A DNA stretch of 6,842 nt. Source: CALJUZ01 sp003387805. GTDB taxonomy: Bacteria; Bacillota; Limnochordia; Limnochordales; ZCTH02-B6. Shown here in pieces: positions 4,942 to 6,842 of this stretch. A program made the translations under genes and the position numbers. The notes under the pieces were generated by a model, which saw nothing but the letters and a program-made list of their open reading frames with translations, was not told where the DNA came from and made no database searches. Location: assembly GCA_937975235.1 (NCBI GenBank), contig CALJUZ010000014.1:1-6842 (forward strand), read 5' to 3'. Position 1 is the stretch's first letter; each line of letters opens with the position of its first letter.

Positions 4942-6408
4942 TCAGGTGTCCAGCCGAGCGCCGTACACGGCCGCCAGCGTGTCCAGAAGCTCGTGCGCGT
5001 CGAGCCCGATCAGCGGCACGGCCGGCAGGCGGGCGGCGGTGGCCCCGGGGTCCTTCAGGCCGGTGGACGTAAGGACGGCCACGACCACGTCGTCAGCGCC
5101 GAGGGCGCCCTCCTCGGCCAGGCGCTGGACCGCGGCCAGGCCCGCCAGCGACGACGCCTCGGCGTAGATGCCCTCGTCCTCGGCCAGGCGTCGCTGCAAG
5201 TCGATGAGGTCCACGGACCGTACGTGCACGGCCCGCCCGCCCGAGCGGCGCAGGACCGCCAGCGCCTGCTGGGTGCCGATGGCTACGTCGATGGAGAAGG
5301 CCGGGGAGTCCGGTGCGGCCGGTTCGGCGTCGCTGGCCGGGGCGGAGCCGCCGTCCTGCCGCTGACCGGCGGTGGCGGCGGTGGCGGCGGCGCCGGCAGC
5401 ACCGGCAGCACCGGCAGCACCGGCAGCGCCGGCAGCGCCGGCTGCGCGCCCCTGGCCCTCGTGTCCGGGCCGGGGCGCCGGCTCGCCGTTCAGTAGAGCC
5501 GGCTCCAGCGACGGGTTCAGCTCGGCGGCCGCCATCTTCGGCGGCGCCGGCGCCAACCCGAGCTCGTGCAGCTCCTGCCAGCCTTTCCAGACGCCCGTGA
5601 GCCCGTCGCCGTGGGCGGTGGGCACCACCATCCAGTCGGGCGCGGCGCCTAGGTCGGCCAGCGTTTCGAAGGCGATGGTCTTGTAGCCTTCGATGCCGAA
5701 CGGGTTGGAGCCGATGGGCGGAATCTGGAAGCCGGAGATGGCGTACCAGCCCTGCTCTTCCGCCATCTCGCCCATGAGGCGCCAGCGGTCCCGGGGACGC
5801 TCCATGGCGACGACGTAGGCGCCGTACGCTTGCATCAGCGTTTTCATGACGTCGGGCGTCGAATCCAGCGTGAAAACAACGCACGGCAAGCCGGCCCGGG
5901 CCGCGTAGGCGGCCGCCGCGGCGCCGTGGTTGCCGGTGGAGGAAACCGTAATGACGGCCGCGCCAAACTCCAGGGCGTTGCTGACGCCCACCGCGCACAG
6001 CCGGTCCTTGTACGACCATGTGGGGTTGCGGCTTTCGTCCTTCACGTAAAGGTTCGGCACGCCCATGCGGCGCCCGAAACGCTTGAGGGGGACCAGCGGC
6101 GTGTTGCCTTCGCCCAGGCTCACCCGAAAGCGGGGGGCCGCCGGAAGCAGGCGATGCCACCGCCACACGCCCGGCGCCGAGCGGTCCGCCAGGGCATCGA
6201 CGCCCCGCCGGGCGTCGGCGCGCAGCGGCGACAAATCGAGTTTGACCGTGAAGTTGGACTTGATGCCGCTTTCAGCGCAGACCGCACACCCCCGGAGCAG
6301 CGCCTGCGTCAGCCGGCGGCCGTCGGCCTCCGCCACCTTGCCGGTGCGCAGCCCCGTCGCCAGCGGCGTGCCGCATTGGATGCAAACCAAATCGTACGTT
6401 TGTGTCAT
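4942..6408 (-). CDS. PLP-dependent threonine-synthase-like enzyme (fold type II)
   Basis: A 488-residue PLP enzyme of the threonine synthase/tryptophan synthase beta superfamily. Threonine synthase converts O-phosphohomoserine to threonine; whether this paralogue does so is uncertain. C9-x2-C12 and C41-x2-C44 form an N-terminal zinc-ribbon motif as in many threonine synthases. GEGNTPLVPL is at 99-108. The PLP lysine is K134 in NPTWSYKDR, where canonical enzymes usually have NPTGSFKDRG. SSTGNHG (156-162) is the substrate/cofactor loop and AHGDGLTG (265-272) the phosphate-binding loop. After AAELNPSLEPAL, residues about 308-370 are an Ala/Gly/Pro-rich insertion; homology resumes at SIDVAIGTQQAL. 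STG at 448-450 fits the C-terminal PLP-ring contact. The ATG at 6408 is supported by AAGGGGG seven bases upstream and by the zinc ribbon beginning at residue 9; the 55-residue upstream extension of the open frame looks non-coding. Same strand as the TetR operon but about 200 bp apart, probably separate. Confidence 0.9.
   Translation of the reverse strand: MTQTYDLVCIQCGTPLATGLRTGKVAEADGRRLTQALLRGCAVCAESGIKSNFTVKLDLSPLRADARRGVDALADRSAPGVWRWHRLLPAAPRFRVSLGEGNTPLVPLKRFGRRMGVPNLYVKDESRNPTWSYKDRLCAVGVSNALEFGAAVITVSSTGNHGAAAAAYAARAGLPCVVFTLDSTPDVMKTLMQAYGAYVVAMERPRDRWRLMGEMAEEQGWYAISGFQIPPIGSNPFGIEGYKTIAFETLADLGAAPDWMVVPTAHGDGLTGVWKGWQELHELGLAPAPPKMAAAELNPSLEPALLNGEPAPRPGHEGQGRAAGAAGAAGAAGAAGAAGAAATAATAGQRQDGGSAPASDAEPAAPDSPAFSIDVAIGTQQALAVLRRSGGRAVHVRSVDLIDLQRRLAEDEGIYAEASSLAGLAAVQRLAEEGALGADDVVVAVLTSTGLKDPGATAARLPAVPLIGLDAHELLDTLAAVYGARLDT
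5370..5445 (-). repeat. 9-bp microsatellite-like repeats inside the PLP-enzyme gene
   Basis: Six consecutive 9-bp units (plus strand GCCGGCAGC or ACCGGCAGC, the last GCCGGCTGC) run from 5392 to 5445, preceded by GGT/GGC-rich repeats from 5370. On the minus strand they encode (GAA)n and then ATAATAG. All units are multiples of three, so length changes keep the frame. The tract lies within a loop insertion of the enzyme. Confidence 0.85.
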
Positions 6409-6415
6409 TCCGGAG

Positions 6416-6422
6416 CCCCCTT
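6416..6422 (-). promoter_or_regulatory. Ribosome binding site of the PLP-enzyme gene
   Basis: AAGGGGG, seven bases before the ATG at 6408, decides this start over longer open-frame alternatives. Confidence 0.6.
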
Positions 6423-6538
6423 GATGACGGTCAGCCGCGTCCGCTTCAAATGCTTCACGCGATCGTTGCCAAATCCTGTTTTCCCGTAGCGAGAGGCTGG
6501 GGGTCTTGTGCAGCGTGACGTATGGAAAATGGTCAATC

Positions 6539-6558
6539 GGACCACTTAAGTGGGGTCC
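6539..6558. promoter_or_regulatory. Palindrome CCACTTAAGTGG, candidate operator
   Basis: A perfect 12-bp palindrome at 6542-6553 is flanked by GGACC/GGTCC half-sites, within GGACCACTTAAGTGGGGTCC. It lies about 135-150 bp upstream of the PLP-enzyme start. GGTC-N5-GACC dyads occur next to it (6531-6543) and farther upstream (6715-6727). A regulator binding here is plausible but unidentified. Confidence 0.4.
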
Positions 6559-6806
6559 GCATGACCAGAACATTTCCCGGCCTGTCAGATTCCCGACCGC
6601 TCGGCCGAAACAAGCTTGTCAACGGCGTTTTCGGCGGGCCGAAAGTATGGGTCGGGACCCGAGGCGGGGCGATTTCCCCGGGCAATGGTGCAAAAAGCGG
6701 TCCCGGAGGAAATGGGTCCACTTGACCAAATGATCTACGTGCCAAAAAACAACATGCCAACCCGGCTGCTCTCGATGCTGCCTGTCCGGTGCAGCGCCGG
6801 CCGTCA

Positions 6807-6842
6807 CGGGGCCGGTCACCGGGCCGGTCAGCGGGCCGGTCA
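6807..6842. repeat. Three 12-bp tandem repeats cut by the window edge
   Basis: Units at 6807-6818, 6819-6830 and 6831-6842 share GGGCCGGTCA with varying flanks. On the minus strand one frame would read TGP-V/L repeats, so this could be the end of a repeat-tailed gene lying beyond the window or simply an intergenic minisatellite. The array continues to the last base and may extend further. Confidence 0.7.

Larger units (their letters stand above)
6409..6806. other. Intergenic region upstream of the PLP-enzyme gene
   Basis: I see no convincing gene here. The base composition is visibly less GC-rich than the rest, with several A or T runs. A TTGACA hexamer occurs at 6622-6617 on the minus strand, but no acceptable -10 follows at 16-18 bp. 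Two minus-strand frames run open to the right edge but lack recognisable protein character. The region holds the palindromic motifs listed separately and probably contains the PLP-gene promoter, which I could not place. Confidence 0.5.

Noticed and set aside
3407..5167. 586-residue plus-strand open frame
   Set aside because: It is antisense to the double TetR gene and the end of the PLP gene; the translation resembles no protein family.
6409..6573. N-terminal extension of the PLP enzyme by 55 residues
   Set aside because: The extension has no family similarity. The zinc-ribbon cysteines start at residue 9 of the shorter form, which also has a ribosome binding site.
6617..6622. Sigma-70 promoter with TTGACA
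   Set aside because: The -35 hexamer is perfect, but no -10-like sequence follows at a normal spacing.
6533..6842. Minus-strand gene entering from the right edge
   Set aside because: Two frames are open to the edge, but their translations are proline/arginine-rich without recognisable features, and neither has a visible start in the window.

Overview
The DNA is very GC-rich and bacterial. Three purine-rich Shine-Dalgarno sites, one of them a textbook AAGGAGG, and Ala/Gly/Pro-rich insertions inside otherwise conserved enzymes suggest a high-GC Gram-positive, perhaps a thermophilic Firmicute of the Thermaerobacter/Symbiobacterium kind. That placement is inference; nothing here fixes the taxon. 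All four convincing genes lie on the minus strand, so transcription runs from right to left.

Layout from left to right. Positions 1-1395 hold no gene but a tandem array of strongly diverged ~281-bp units (anchors at 178, 459, 739, 1020 and 1301). Each unit contains a short core whose two pairing arms start exactly 61 nt apart. Positions 1396-1595 hold two adjacent GC-rich hairpins (1407-1473) and a further hairpin (1517-1552) just past the end of the gene cluster. Positions 1596-4735 are a likely three-gene operon, read in the order double-domain TetR regulator, alpha/beta hydrolase, SDR-family ketoreductase. The last two genes overlap by ATGA. Positions 4945-6408 encode a PLP-dependent threonine-synthase-like enzyme with an N-terminal zinc-ribbon motif and a long Ala/Gly insertion. 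Positions 6409-6842 are intergenic, with palindromes and a 12-bp repeat cut by the window edge.

The operon looks like a small inducible catabolic or acyl-modifying module. A regulator with two complete TetR repeats in one chain probably senses a small hydrophobic or acyl ligand and controls a hydrolase and an NAD(P)H-dependent 3-oxoacyl/alcohol reductase; the ligand and substrates cannot be read from sequence. The PLP enzyme is probably a separate transcription unit.

The most unusual object is the 281-bp array. Its copies differ greatly in sequence but keep their period to within one base, and the core stem shows compensatory base changes between copies. This fits a repeated structured RNA or DNA element that I do not recognise.
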